Below are positions 13,953 through 22,550 of a DNA stretch of 64,000 bases, one piece after another. The notes beneath the pieces are model-generated. The model saw nothing but the letters and a program-made list of their open reading frames with translations, was not told the origin of the DNA and made no database searches. The stretch is from an uncultured Oscillospiraceae bacterium. GTDB taxonomy: Bacteria; Bacillota; Clostridia; Oscillospirales; Oscillospiraceae. Position 1 is the first letter of the stretch. Each line of letters starts with the position of its first letter. Location: assembly GCA_934590355.1 (NCBI GenBank), contig CAKTOX010000002.1, forward strand, positions 1 through 64,000, read 5' to 3'. Made by a program: the position numbers and the translations under genes.

Positions 13953-14372
13953 TTACTCGATCGTAATAGCGCCCTTGTTATCGAGCTTTTTCGGCTCCGC
14001 CTTCGGCAGAGTCACGGTCAGAACGCCGGATTCATACTTTGCCTTCACATCCTCGGGCTTCACATCGCCGACATAGAAGCTGCGCGCGCAAACGCCTGCG
14101 TAACGCTCCTGGCGGATAACTCTGCCCTTCTTATCCTCTTCCTCCTTGTCCAGACCCTTCCGAGCGCTGATGCTCAGATAGCCGTCCTTGAGCTCGAGTT
14201 CAATTTCGTCCTTCTTGAAGCCCGGAAGATCAACGGCCAGCTCGTAGCCGTGCTCGTCCTCGCGGACGTCGGTCTTCATAATGTTCTTGGCGTGCTTGCC
14301 GTACAGAGGAGTATGCTCACCGAACAGGTCGAAATCATCAAATATATGTTCATTAAAAATGCTGGGTACCAT
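13953..14372 (-). CDS. Hsp20/alpha-crystallin family small heat shock protein
   Basis: A 139-residue ATP-independent chaperone that binds unfolding proteins as large oligomers. The alpha-crystallin domain covers about residues 35-130 (KTDVREDEHGYELAVDLPGF, KDEIELELKDGYLSISA, and the ESGVLTVTLPKAEPK ending with the conserved GVLTVTLPK strand). ATG 14372 is chosen because GGAGG lies about 8 nt upstream. The promoter is sigma-A type and no CIRCE element was seen, so control is not obviously by HrcA. It is a single gene with its own terminator. Confidence 0.95.
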   Translation of the reverse strand: MVPSIFNEHIFDDFDLFGEHTPLYGKHAKNIMKTDVREDEHGYELAVDLPGFKKDEIELELKDGYLSISARKGLDKEEEDKKGRVIRQERYAGVCARSFYVGDVKPEDVKAKYESGVLTVTLPKAEPKKLDNKGAITIE

Positions 14373-14488
14373 AATAAATGCCTCCAATCATATACACCAT
14401 AAGCGCCGTGCTCCGCGGACATTTCCGCATCATCGCACAAGCTTGGAGAGGAACCTTTTTATAGTCCTTTTTTCTCTTTACGCCTTAT

Positions 14489-14516
14489 ATTCTATGCATT
14501 TTTGCCGCAAGCGCAA
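14489..14516 (-). promoter_or_regulatory. Promoter of hsp20
   Basis: Minus strand TTGCGC (14516-14511), 16-nt spacer, TAGAAT (14494-14489). The leader of about 110 nt contains a GC-rich segment (TGCGGAAATGTCCGCGGAGC). Confidence 0.6.
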
Positions 14517-14575
14517 TAAACCGAGGGCACAAAAAACAATTTCCGATTGTGCTGCGAGCACAATTTAAAAGCACC

Positions 14576-14619
14576 GACAAAAAAGGCACCGCTGTCGCAA
14601 ACGGAACAGCGGTGCTTTT
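14576..14619. terminator. Terminator of the CAT/E2-fold gene
   Basis: GCACCGCTGT/ACAGCGGTGC with a TTTT tract on one side and TTTTTT on the minus strand; it lies just past the 14641 gene stop. Confidence 0.82.
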
Positions 14620-14640
14620 GCGCTATTATTTATAATGTAA

Positions 14641-15522
14641 TCAGTAAATATCCTCGTTGACCTTCTGAGGGGGGACCTCAAGCAGTGAGGGGTCGGCGAT
14701 GAAGCGTGTAATGAGCTTAAATGCCGAGGCGTAGTAGTGCCCGTCAACGGTGCGCTCGTCGAGGACGAACTTGCCGTCAACGTACTTGCGCTCAACGACG
14801 TTACCGTGGCGGTCAAGCTCGTGAACGTGACGCTTTGCGCCGAAGGAAACGAACACGGGTAGGGTGCCGAAGTTATAGATATGGTGATAGATGGGGCCGA
14901 TGCCGAGCGAGCCGAGGTCGGTTATGATCATCGAGCCGTGGAAGGGGCTGACGTCGAGCAGTCTCTTCGGCAGAAGGCCGAAATAATCCGCGACGCGAAT
15001 GAGCCAGATGAGAAAGCTTATTATGACGCGGGGCAGGGCGGCGAACTTGTTTGCAAATTCCTCGGTGCCGTTCTCCTCGTCGGAGTTTTTGACGGAGTCG
15101 ATCGCCGCGTTCATCTTATTATAGACGTCATAGATGGTGTCGGTCGGCTTAAAGGGAACCTTGATGGTCGTTTCGGTCGCGTCTATGGAAAGACTGCGCT
15201 TGACGGCCATGACAATCTCAATATCGTTATGCGCATAGATGCGGTTGCCGACGACGAAGCGGTTAAGGCCGGGCAGGTATGCGCAGGCGCGGACATAAGC
15301 CGCAATGAGAAGATGCAGCATGCCCATGCCCTTGTAGCCGTTAACGCGCTGCTTTCTGAACCAGCGGTCGGCGTTTGTTATCTCAAACGACTGCTCGTAG
15401 TAATTGAGCGCGTCGTTTCGCGTGGGCATTATAAAAGGAATGAAGTTATAAAATCCGTTGAGAGAGCGCAGCCGTCTGCCGTCAATGCGGTCTCCGGCGC
15501 GGCGCCTGTAGTTGTTTGCCAT
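14641..15522 (-). CDS. CAT/2-oxoacid acyltransferase-fold protein lacking the catalytic histidine
   Basis: A 293-residue protein with the chloramphenicol acetyltransferase/lipoate acyltransferase E2 fold. The two trimer-core regions are seen in MLHLLIAAYVRACAYLPGLN and SMIITDLGSLGIGPIYHHIY, with VFVSFGAKRHVHE. The HxxxDG signature near the end reads ERTVDG (E256 to G261), so the usual histidine is glutamate. No lipoyl or peripheral-subunit-binding domain is present. It is likely not a standard acyltransferase; another role or another catalytic base must be supposed. AGGAGG lies 6 nt before ATG 15522. It is a single gene with a clear sigma-A promoter. Confidence 0.8.
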   Translation of the reverse strand: MANNYRRRAGDRIDGRRLRSLNGFYNFIPFIMPTRNDALNYYEQSFEITNADRWFRKQRVNGYKGMGMLHLLIAAYVRACAYLPGLNRFVVGNRIYAHNDIEIVMAVKRSLSIDATETTIKVPFKPTDTIYDVYNKMNAAIDSVKNSDEENGTEEFANKFAALPRVIISFLIWLIRVADYFGLLPKRLLDVSPFHGSMIITDLGSLGIGPIYHHIYNFGTLPVFVSFGAKRHVHELDRHGNVVERKYVDGKFVLDERTVDGHYYASAFKLITRFIADPSLLEVPPQKVNEDIY

Positions 15523-15586
15523 ATGAAGCCTCCTCGTCAACTGTGTCTGCGTGGATTATACAAAATCGATATTTATATACCAAGTT

Positions 15587-15615
15587 ATTATACCTTGCAG
15601 AGCGCGATTTTGCAA
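15587..15615 (-). promoter_or_regulatory. Promoter of the CAT/E2-fold gene
   Basis: Minus strand TTGCAA (15615-15610), 17-nt spacer, TATAAT (15592-15587). Confidence 0.75.
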
Positions 15616-15708
15616 GAATAAAACGGAATATAGACGGCATAGGGCAGAGGTATTTTACAATTCCCCCTTCATATGCAAAGATATATTTGCGAAAATTTGA
15701 AAAAACAC

Positions 15709-15737
15709 TTGCAATTTGCTGTGTGAAAGTTTAGTAT
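15709..15737 (+). promoter_or_regulatory. Probable promoter of the V-type ATPase operon
   Basis: TTGCAA (15709-15714), 17-nt spacer, TAGTAT (15732-15737). Confidence 0.6.
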
Positions 15738-16000
15738 GTTATTTAACAAACAATCTCTATCCGACAAGTGTCAAAAATTTCACCCTGATTTTTCAACGGT
15801 TTTTAGGGCATTGAAGACAGAGCTTAAAAAAGCAAATAATTTAACATTTTAATTGCTTGAAGTTTGTCAATAAAATTGCCAAAAAAACATTGAAATATCA
15901 GGAGTTTTTTGTTACTGTTAACGCATAAAAAACTCTTGTCGGGATTGGTTCGACCCATTTCCGAAAATGGGAGAAACACTATTTGAAGGGAGGCGATCCG
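15738..16000 (+). other. Long AT-rich leader of the V-type ATPase operon
   Basis: About 250 nt without a gene. It contains an AAGCAA...TTGCTT hairpin (about 15831-15865) and near its end two adjacent hairpins: GTCG/CGAC around 15938-15953 and a perfect 7-bp CCCATTT-CCGA-AAATGGG (15954-15971) that sits 17 nt before GGGAGG. No known riboswitch was recognised. Confidence 0.45.
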
Positions 16001-16315
16001 ATGGCATTTGATGAAATTGCCGGAATAAGCGCAGCCGAGGAGGCCGCGCGCCTTACCGTCGCCGAGGCTCAGGCGGAGGCGAAGCGCATTATTGCGCAGG
16101 CACACAAGGCCGGCGAAAATGACGTGGAGGAGGCCGTTGCAAAGGCGAAGACGGAAAACATCGAACGCACAGCCGCTGCAAGGGCAAGCGCCGAGGCGCA
16201 GGCAAACGAGATATATCTCAAGGCCGAGAACAAGAAGGCCGTGCTGCGTGCCAAGGCTGAAAATCGCTGCGCAAGGGCTGCGCAGCTTATCGCGGAAAGG
16301 ATAGTGAACGCGTAA
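16001..16315 (+). CDS. V-type ATPase subunit G/H-like stalk protein
   Basis: A 104-residue, alanine- and glutamate-rich coiled coil (EAARLTVAEAQAEAKRIIAQ and on), the first gene of the operon at the position of ntpF in Enterococcus hirae. It should pair with subunit E to form the peripheral stalk that joins the soluble head to subunit I. ATG 16001 is used because GGGAGG lies 7 nt upstream; an in-frame start six codons earlier would overlap that site. The stop is directly followed by the subunit I ATG. Confidence 0.88.
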   Translation: MAFDEIAGISAAEEAARLTVAEAQAEAKRIIAQAHKAGENDVEEAVAKAKTENIERTAAARASAEAQANEIYLKAENKKAVLRAKAENRCARAAQLIAERIVNA

Positions 16316-18271
16316 ATGGCCATTGAAAAAATGAAAAAGCTTCGGCTTCTGGCTGTTCGCGGGGAGAAAAAGGCGCTGCTGAAGCAGCTTATGCTGCTCG
16401 GCTGCGTTGAGGTCACGGAGCCCGAGCTGGACAGTGTCCCGCCCGAGCTGAGGGAGCGTCTTGCAAGAGAAAGCAGCGACACCTCCCGATGCAGGGCAGA
16501 CACGGCGACCCTGGTGCAGGCCGTTGAGCTTCTCGACAAGTATTCGCCCGTAAAGAGCAAGCTGCTTTCCGCAAAGCCGGAGACGGACTGCGCGGCGATA
16601 CTTGACGAGACGACGCTCGCACGCACGATCGAGTCTGCGCGCAGGATAAACACCGTTGACGAAACGGTGCGGCGCATCAAGGCCGAGTGCGCGAGGATAG
16701 ACGGCTTCATCGATGCTCTGAGGCCCTGGCTGGAGCTTGACTACCCGCTCGACGGCAGCGGAACGGCACGCTGCGCCGTGACGCTCGGCATGGTGCCGCA
16801 ATCGGCGCTTGCCCTGGCCGAGGCGCGGCAGACGCTTGCGCACGAGATCGAGGAGGCGGAGCTTGTCGAGGTATTTGCCGACAAGACTCAGCGATATGTC
16901 GTTCTCATCTGCTTTAAGGAGGCTCTTCCCGCGGCTCTCGAGGTGCTCAGAGCCTATAACTTCTCCGCTGCATCGTTTGCAGGCTGCGAGGGCACGGCGA
17001 GAGAAAACACCGACAGACTTCTTGCCGAGCGCGAGGAGCTTGTAAAGCAGCAGGCGGAGCTTATCGACGAGGTTTGCGCAATGTCGGATATGCGCGGCGA
17101 ATTAAAGCTGTGCGCCGACAGAATGGAAACGCGCTCGGGCTATGCCGAGGCCGAGAGCCGACTCTTCGGAATGGAGAGCACGGTCGCGCTTCAGGGCTGG
17201 GTGCTGGCAAGAAGGGTGCCGGAGCTGGAAAAGTGCCTTGCGGAGTTTAACTGCGCATGGGAGCTCACCGACCCCCTGCCGGAGGAATATCCCGAGGTGC
17301 CCGTGCAGCTTCGCAACAATAACGTGACCAACGCTCTTAACATGGTCACCAATATGTACAGTCTGCCCGCTTACGACGGCGTTGACCCCAACCCCCTGAT
17401 GGCTCCGTTTTTCATTCTGTTTTACGGACTGATGATGGCGGACATGGGCTACGGTATAATTATGATACTCGCAGCCGTCATCGCAATGAAAAAGATAAAG
17501 CCCCGCAAGGGCTCGCTGAGCTTCTGCCAGCTCCTTTTCTACTGCGGCATCTCGACATTTATAATGGGCATACTCACCGGCGGATTTTTCGGTGATGCGA
17601 TAGCGCAGGTCGGAAAGATCCTCGGCAAGCCCGACGGCTGGGGCGAATTGTGGTATTTGTTCAGCCCCATGACCAACAGCATGGAGGTGCTCATAGGCGC
17701 GATGGCGCTCGGACTTGTGCACCTGAACACGGGCATGGTGATAAACGTCGTGCAGAAGGTAAAGCGCGGACAGATCGCCGATGCCGTGTGGGAGGAGGGC
17801 TCGCTGTGGGTCATCCTCATAGGCGCAATTTTGCTGGCGCTCAAGGTCGGCAGCATAAACGGCGTGCCGGTCGTTCTTGTCATCGGCTGCCTGATGCTCC
17901 TGTACGGCGGTATGCGCGGCTCAAAGGGCATAGGCGGCGCGATAGTGAGCATATTCTCCACCATATATAACAGCGTTACCGGCTGGTTCGGAGACATACT
18001 TTCTTACTCGCGAATAATGGCGCTCATGCTCGCCGGCAGCGTTATCGCAACGGTTTTCAACACCATAGGCGGCATCGCCGACACCCTGTGGCTGTTCATC
18101 CCCGTGTTTCTGGCAGGCCACGCCCTGAACTTCGCCCTGAACCTCTTGGGCTGCTACGTCCACGATCTGAGGCTTCAGTGCCTTGAGTATTTCGGCAAGT
18201 TCTACAAGGACGGCGGCAGGGCGTTCAAGCCCCTTGAAGTAAGTACAAAATACTATGATATTTCGGAATAA
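16316..18271 (+). CDS. ntpI: V-type ATPase subunit I (membrane stator)
   Basis: A 651-residue protein. The N-terminal about 330 residues are soluble with coiled coils (MKKLRLLAVRGEKKALLKQL at the start) and bind the stalks; the C-terminal half has seven to eight membrane helices beginning with PLMAPFFILFYGLMMADMGY, a hallmark of this subunit, and including SYSRIMALMLAGSVIATVFN, where the conserved arginine faces the rotor ring. It forms the ion half-channels. It starts immediately after the TAA of the stalk gene. Confidence 0.95.
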   Translation: MAIEKMKKLRLLAVRGEKKALLKQLMLLGCVEVTEPELDSVPPELRERLARESSDTSRCRADTATLVQAVELLDKYSPVKSKLLSAKPETDCAAILDETTLARTIESARRINTVDETVRRIKAECARIDGFIDALRPWLELDYPLDGSGTARCAVTLGMVPQSALALAEARQTLAHEIEEAELVEVFADKTQRYVVLICFKEALPAALEVLRAYNFSAASFAGCEGTARENTDRLLAEREELVKQQAELIDEVCAMSDMRGELKLCADRMETRSGYAEAESRLFGMESTVALQGWVLARRVPELEKCLAEFNCAWELTDPLPEEYPEVPVQLRNNNVTNALNMVTNMYSLPAYDGVDPNPLMAPFFILFYGLMMADMGYGIIMILAAVIAMKKIKPRKGSLSFCQLLFYCGISTFIMGILTGGFFGDAIAQVGKILGKPDGWGELWYLFSPMTNSMEVLIGAMALGLVHLNTGMVINVVQKVKRGQIADAVWEEGSLWVILIGAILLALKVGSINGVPVVLVIGCLMLLYGGMRGSKGIGGAIVSIFSTIYNSVTGWFGDILSYSRIMALMLAGSVIATVFNTIGGIADTLWLFIPVFLAGHALNFALNLLGCYVHDLRLQCLEYFGKFYKDGGRAFKPLEVSTKYYDISE

Positions 18272-18287
18272 ATAGGAGGACAAAAAG

Positions 18288-18770
18288 ATGGAATTTCTGT
18301 TTGCACACACTGGTCTTGCAATAGCTCTTCTCGGCGCGGGTCTTGCGGCATGTCTTGCCGGCGCAGGCTCGGCTATCGGCACGGGTATCGCCGGTGAGGC
18401 CGGCGCGGGTCTCGTTACCGAGGACCCCACAAAGTTCGGTAAGGCGATGATCCTTCAGGTCATCCCCGGCACTCAGGGTCTGTACGGTCTTGCGGTGTTC
18501 TTCCTTGCGATCTCCCGCATGGGTCTGCTCGACGGCTCGGCGCTCACCCTTTCCTTCGTTGACGGCTGCCGCTACTTCGCAGCCTGCCTGCCCATCGCCA
18601 TCGGCGGTCTCATTTCCGCTATCGGTCAGGGCAAGGTCGCCGCGGCGTCCGTAAACCTGCTTGCCAAGAATCCCGACCACTGGGCAAAGGGCATGGTCCT
18701 GTGCATCACCGTCGAGTTCTACGCCATCCTGTCGCTTCTTGCGTCCATGATGATGCTCTTCAGCCTTTGA
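18288..18770 (+). CDS. ntpK: V-type ATPase subunit K (rotor ring proteolipid), sodium type
   Basis: A 160-residue proteolipid of two fused helical hairpins (four membrane helices). The first hairpin has LQVIPGTQGLYG (T62, Q63, Y66) and the second IGQGK (Q114) and VEFYAIL (E143). These correspond to the residues that bind sodium in the E. hirae NtpK ring, so the enzyme should move Na+ rather than H+. Several copies form the rotor in the membrane. AGGAGG precedes the ATG. Confidence 0.95.
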   Translation: MEFLFAHTGLAIALLGAGLAACLAGAGSAIGTGIAGEAGAGLVTEDPTKFGKAMILQVIPGTQGLYGLAVFFLAISRMGLLDGSALTLSFVDGCRYFAACLPIAIGGLISAIGQGKVAAASVNLLAKNPDHWAKGMVLCITVEFYAILSLLASMMMLFSL

Positions 18771-18803
18771 TGAAGAAAAAATAAATTAAGGCAGGGCTTT
18801 ACT

Positions 18804-19403
18804 ATGAAAGGCACTGAAAAAATAATTGCACATATCCGGGCCGACGGCGACGCCGAGGCGAAAAGGATAATAGACGAGGCCTCCGCCGAGGCCGAAAGCA
18901 TCCGCGCCGAGAGCTTTAAGAGCGCGCTCGCAGAGCACGAAAAGCTCCTGCGTCAGGGCGAGGCCGAATGTGAGGATATCCTCAGCGGCAGCCGCCGCAT
19001 CGCCGATATGGAGGCGAAAAAGAGCGTGCTCGCGCTCAAGCAGGAGATGGTCGAGGCGGCGTTCGAGGCGGCAAGGACGTATATCGCGGAGCTGCCGCGC
19101 GAGCAGTACACCGAGTTTCTTGCGCGCATGGCCTCCGAGGCGTCCGAAAACGGCACGGAGGAGCTCGTCCTCAACGCCCGCGACAAGGCCGAGCTCGGCA
19201 AGGCGGTGTGCAAAAGGGCAAACGAAAAGCTCGCTGCCGCGGGTAAGCTCGGAAAGCTCACCCTGAGCGAGGACACGGCGGATATCTCCGGCGGCGTCAT
19301 CGTTCGCTTCGGCGGCATCGAGACCAATTGCAGCATCGACGCTCTCGTGCGCCAGCAGCGCAATGCGCTGGCAACGGAGGTCGCGCAGGTGCTGTTCGAA
19401 TGA
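18804..19403 (+). CDS. ntpE: V-type ATPase subunit E (peripheral stalk)
   Basis: A 199-residue protein with a long N-terminal helix rich in Ala, Glu and Lys (HIRADGDAEAKRIIDEASAE) and a mixed C-terminal domain (GKLTLSEDTADISGGVIVRF, which is the conserved GGVIV segment). It pairs with the G/H-like subunit to hold the catalytic head still. It begins 33 nt after ntpK with an AAGGCAGGG-type site. Confidence 0.93.
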   Translation: MKGTEKIIAHIRADGDAEAKRIIDEASAEAESIRAESFKSALAEHEKLLRQGEAECEDILSGSRRIADMEAKKSVLALKQEMVEAAFEAARTYIAELPREQYTEFLARMASEASENGTEELVLNARDKAELGKAVCKRANEKLAAAGKLGKLTLSEDTADISGGVIVRFGGIETNCSIDALVRQQRNALATEVAQVLFE

Positions 19404-19442
19404 CGCCGCGGCGTTACATATCCCGAAAAGGGAGGGAATGAA

Positions 19443-20447
19443 TTGTCAAATAAAAAGTGCGTCAGAGAAAAATATCTGTATCTTTCGGCGATGCTGCGCG
19501 CGAGGGAGGCGAAAATGCTCACCCGCGACGGAGCAGAGCGCATGATAGACGCGCCGAGCTTCGAGGAAGCGGCAAAAATGCTCACCGACAGCGGCTATAA
19601 GGATCTGTCCGGCTGCTCGGCCTCCGAGGTCGAGAGCGCACTTGCCGAGCACCGCGCGGAGATATTCTCCGAGCTTGCGAGAATGTCGCCCGATCCCGAG
19701 CCCGTCGAGGTCTTCCGTATGCGCTATGATTACCACAACGCGAAGATAATCATAAAAAGCGAGGCCGAGGGCATCGACAGATCCGACCTCATGAGCGGCT
19801 CGGGGCGAATTTCTCCGGAGGAGCTCAAGCGCTGCTTCGTCGAGGAAAAGCTCGCCGGACTTCCGACTCTGCTTGCCGACGCAATGGTCGAGGCCAAGAG
19901 CGTGCTGGCAAGAACGAAAAACCCGCAGCTTGCCGATTTCGTGCTCGACAGGGCGTATTTCGCGGAGCTGCACACGGCGGCGGATAAGCTCGGCAGCAGC
20001 TTCCTGCGCGGCTATGCGCAGATGCTCATCGACGCGGCAAACCTCAGAAGCGCGGTGCGAACCATGCGCATGGGCAAGGACTCGAACTTCCTCAAAACGG
20101 CGCTCATACCCGACGGCGGAGTCGATTGCGGCCGTATCCTCGCCGCCTTCGGCTCGGCGGACACGCTCGCCGCGATGTATGCAAATTCGCAGCTTGCCGA
20201 CGCCGCTGCAAAGGGAGCTGCTGCCGTAAAGGGCGGCACGATGACGGAGTTCGAGCTCGCCTGCGACAACGCGGTCACGGCGTATCTGACCCGCGCAAGG
20301 CTCGTGTCCTACGGCGAGGCGCCCGTTATAGCGTATCTTGCCGCCGTCGAGGGCGAGGTCACGGCGCTGAGAATGATACTTACGGGACTTCTTGCGGGGC
20401 TGCCGAAGGAAAAGATACGGGAAAGGCTGCGTGATCTGTATGCTTAA
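19443..20447 (+). CDS. ntpC: V-type ATPase subunit C (ring-top adaptor)
   Basis: A 334-residue helical protein of the AC39/V-type C family. It joins the central shaft to the rotor ring. Recognisable parts are YLSAMLRAREAKMLTRDG near the start, EVFRMRYDYHNAKIIIKSEA and YFAELHTAADKLGSSFL. The start is TTG 19443, since GGGAGGG lies 8 nt before it and no in-frame ATG fits. Its last eight bases overlap the subunit F start. Confidence 0.92.
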   Translation: MSNKKCVREKYLYLSAMLRAREAKMLTRDGAERMIDAPSFEEAAKMLTDSGYKDLSGCSASEVESALAEHRAEIFSELARMSPDPEPVEVFRMRYDYHNAKIIIKSEAEGIDRSDLMSGSGRISPEELKRCFVEEKLAGLPTLLADAMVEAKSVLARTKNPQLADFVLDRAYFAELHTAADKLGSSFLRGYAQMLIDAANLRSAVRTMRMGKDSNFLKTALIPDGGVDCGRILAAFGSADTLAAMYANSQLADAAAKGAAAVKGGTMTEFELACDNAVTAYLTRARLVSYGEAPVIAYLAAVEGEVTALRMILTGLLAGLPKEKIRERLRDLYA

Positions 20448-20763
20448 AATTGCGGTCATAGGACGGCGCGAGACCGTCATGGGCTTTACGGCGCTCGGAC
20501 TGGAGGCATATCCCGTCACCGACAGCGCCGAGGCAAAAACGGTTTTGCGCGAGCTGACTCACGAGCGCGATGACGTTGCGATAATCTATATCGAAGAGGA
20601 TATCGCCGCCGGCATCATGAGCCAGATAGAAAAATTCAAAGACAGCGTCACTCCGGCGATAATACTTATCCCCGGCAGAGAAGGCAGTCTGGGCATGGGG
20701 CTTTCCGCCCTCAATGCCGCAGTGGAGCGTGCCATCGGCACGAACATCCTTGAGAATAATTAA
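20440..20763 (+). CDS. ntpG: V-type ATPase subunit F (central shaft)
   Basis: A 107-residue protein with a Rossmann-like fold, LKIAVIGRRETVMGFTALGL, VAIIYIEEDIA and ILIPGREGSLG. It binds subunit D in the rotating shaft (NtpG in E. hirae naming). ATG 20440 lies inside the end of ntpC (8-nt overlap), which suits coupled translation; the longer open frame upstream overlaps ntpC in another frame and is not used. Confidence 0.92.
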   Translation: MLKIAVIGRRETVMGFTALGLEAYPVTDSAEAKTVLRELTHERDDVAIIYIEEDIAAGIMSQIEKFKDSVTPAIILIPGREGSLGMGLSALNAAVERAIGTNILENN

Positions 20764-20780
20764 GAAAGAAAGGTATCTGT

Positions 20781-22550
20781 ATGAGCGGAACTATTATGAA
20801 GGTCTCAGGCCCGCTTGTCGTGGCCGAGGGACTGGGCGACGCGAACGTTTCCGACGTTGTGCGCGTCGGGCCCCAAAGACTTATAGGCGAGATACTTAAC
20901 ATGACGGGCGACAGCGCCTCGATACAGGTCTACGAGGAGACCTCCGGACTCGGACCGGGCGCGCAGGTCGAGAGCACGGGCATGCCGATGTCCGTCGAGC
21001 TAGGACCGGGCATGCTTGAGAATATCTATGACGGTATCCAGCGCCCCCTGCCGGAAATTCGTGAGCTCACCGGCGCTACCATAAGCCGCGGCACCGACGT
21101 TCCGGCGCTCAGCCGCACGAAAAAGTGGGAGTTCGTCCCCGTTGCACACGAGGGCGACGAGCTGCGCGGCGGCGACGTTATCGGCACCGTGCAGGAGACC
21201 AGCGCCATTTTGCACAAGATAATGGTGCCTCCCAAAATGAGCGGCAGGCTCGTTTCGATAAAGGCCGGCAGTTTCACCGTCACGGAGACGGTCGCGGTGC
21301 TCGAGAGCATCGACGGCAAGCGCCACGAGCTGAGCATGATGCAGAAGTGGCCCGTGCGTATAAGCCGCCCCTATGCATCTAAGAGCATGCCCACGCGCCC
21401 GATGAACTCCGGACAGAGAATAATCGACACTCTCTTCCCCATCGCCAAGGGCGGCACGGCGGCAGTCCCCGGCCCCTTCGGCTCGGGTAAGACCGTCGTT
21501 CAGCACCAGCTTGCAAAGTGGTCGGACGTTGACATAGTCATCTACATCGGCTGCGGCGAGCGCGGCAACGAGATGACCGACGTTCTTATGGAGTTCCCGG
21601 AGCTGACCGACCCCAGAAACGGCGAGCCCCTCATGAAGAGAACGGTCCTTATCGCAAACACCTCCGATATGCCCGTTGCGGCGCGTGAGGCGTCCATATA
21701 CACGGGCATCACCATTGCCGAGTATTTCCGCGACATGGGCTATGACGTGGCAGTCCTTGCCGACTCCACCTCCCGCTGGGCAGAGGCTCTGCGCGAGATG
21801 TCCGGCAGACTTGAGGAGATGCCCGGCGAGGAAGGCTACCCCGCCTACCTTGCCTCCCGTATCGCACAGTTTTACGAGCGCGCGGGCGTTGTCAAGTGCC
21901 TCGGCTCCGATGAGAGACAGGGCTCCGTCACCGCCATCGGCGCAGTTTCGCCTCCGGGCGGCGATATATCCGAGCCTGTTTCCCAGGCTACGATGCGTAT
22001 AGTCAAGGTCTTCTGGGCGCTCGACTCGTCGCTTGCGTATGCGCGCCACTTCCCCGCCATCAACTGGCTGACCTCGTACTCGCTGTACGTTGACACTCTT
22101 GCACCGTGGTACAGCGAGCGGTTCGGTGCGGAGTATATGATAAACCGCGACAAGGCGATGCACATTCTTCAGGAGGAAAACGAGCTTCAGGAGATCGTCC
22201 GCCTCGTCGGTCAGGACGCGCTCAGCCCCGCCGACAGACTCACGATGGAGACCGCGAAAATGCTGCGCGAGGACTTCCTGCAGCAGAACGCCTTCGTCGA
22301 CGAGGACGCTTACTCCTCCTACGACAAGCAGTTTGAGCTTATGAAGATGATACTCACCTTCGACTCTCTCGGCCGCGACGCGCTCAAGAAGGGCGCGGAT
22401 ATGAAGGCGCTGTTCTCCATCGGCGCCAAGGAGCGCATCGGCCGCGCGAAGATGGTCGCGCCCGATGCATACAAGCAGGAGTACGCCTCGATAGCTGCGG
22501 ATATGCGCCGCGAGATCGAGGAAGCCATTGCAGGAGGTGAGAACGCATGA
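20781..22550 (+). CDS. ntpA: V-type ATPase subunit A (catalytic)
   Basis: The catalytic subunit, 589 residues, normal length. A beta-barrel (1-70) is followed by the non-homologous bulge (about 115-190, KKWEFVPVAHEGDELRGGDV) and the nucleotide domain with Walker A GPFGSGKT at 231-238, GCGERGNEM, and SRWAEALREMS. Three copies alternate with subunit B. AAAGG precedes the ATG at 20781, and the stop overlaps the ntpB start (ATGA). Confidence 0.97.
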   Translation: MSGTIMKVSGPLVVAEGLGDANVSDVVRVGPQRLIGEILNMTGDSASIQVYEETSGLGPGAQVESTGMPMSVELGPGMLENIYDGIQRPLPEIRELTGATISRGTDVPALSRTKKWEFVPVAHEGDELRGGDVIGTVQETSAILHKIMVPPKMSGRLVSIKAGSFTVTETVAVLESIDGKRHELSMMQKWPVRISRPYASKSMPTRPMNSGQRIIDTLFPIAKGGTAAVPGPFGSGKTVVQHQLAKWSDVDIVIYIGCGERGNEMTDVLMEFPELTDPRNGEPLMKRTVLIANTSDMPVAAREASIYTGITIAEYFRDMGYDVAVLADSTSRWAEALREMSGRLEEMPGEEGYPAYLASRIAQFYERAGVVKCLGSDERQGSVTAIGAVSPPGGDISEPVSQATMRIVKVFWALDSSLAYARHFPAINWLTSYSLYVDTLAPWYSERFGAEYMINRDKAMHILQEENELQEIVRLVGQDALSPADRLTMETAKMLREDFLQQNAFVDEDAYSSYDKQFELMKMILTFDSLGRDALKKGADMKALFSIGAKERIGRAKMVAPDAYKQEYASIAADMRREIEEAIAGGENA

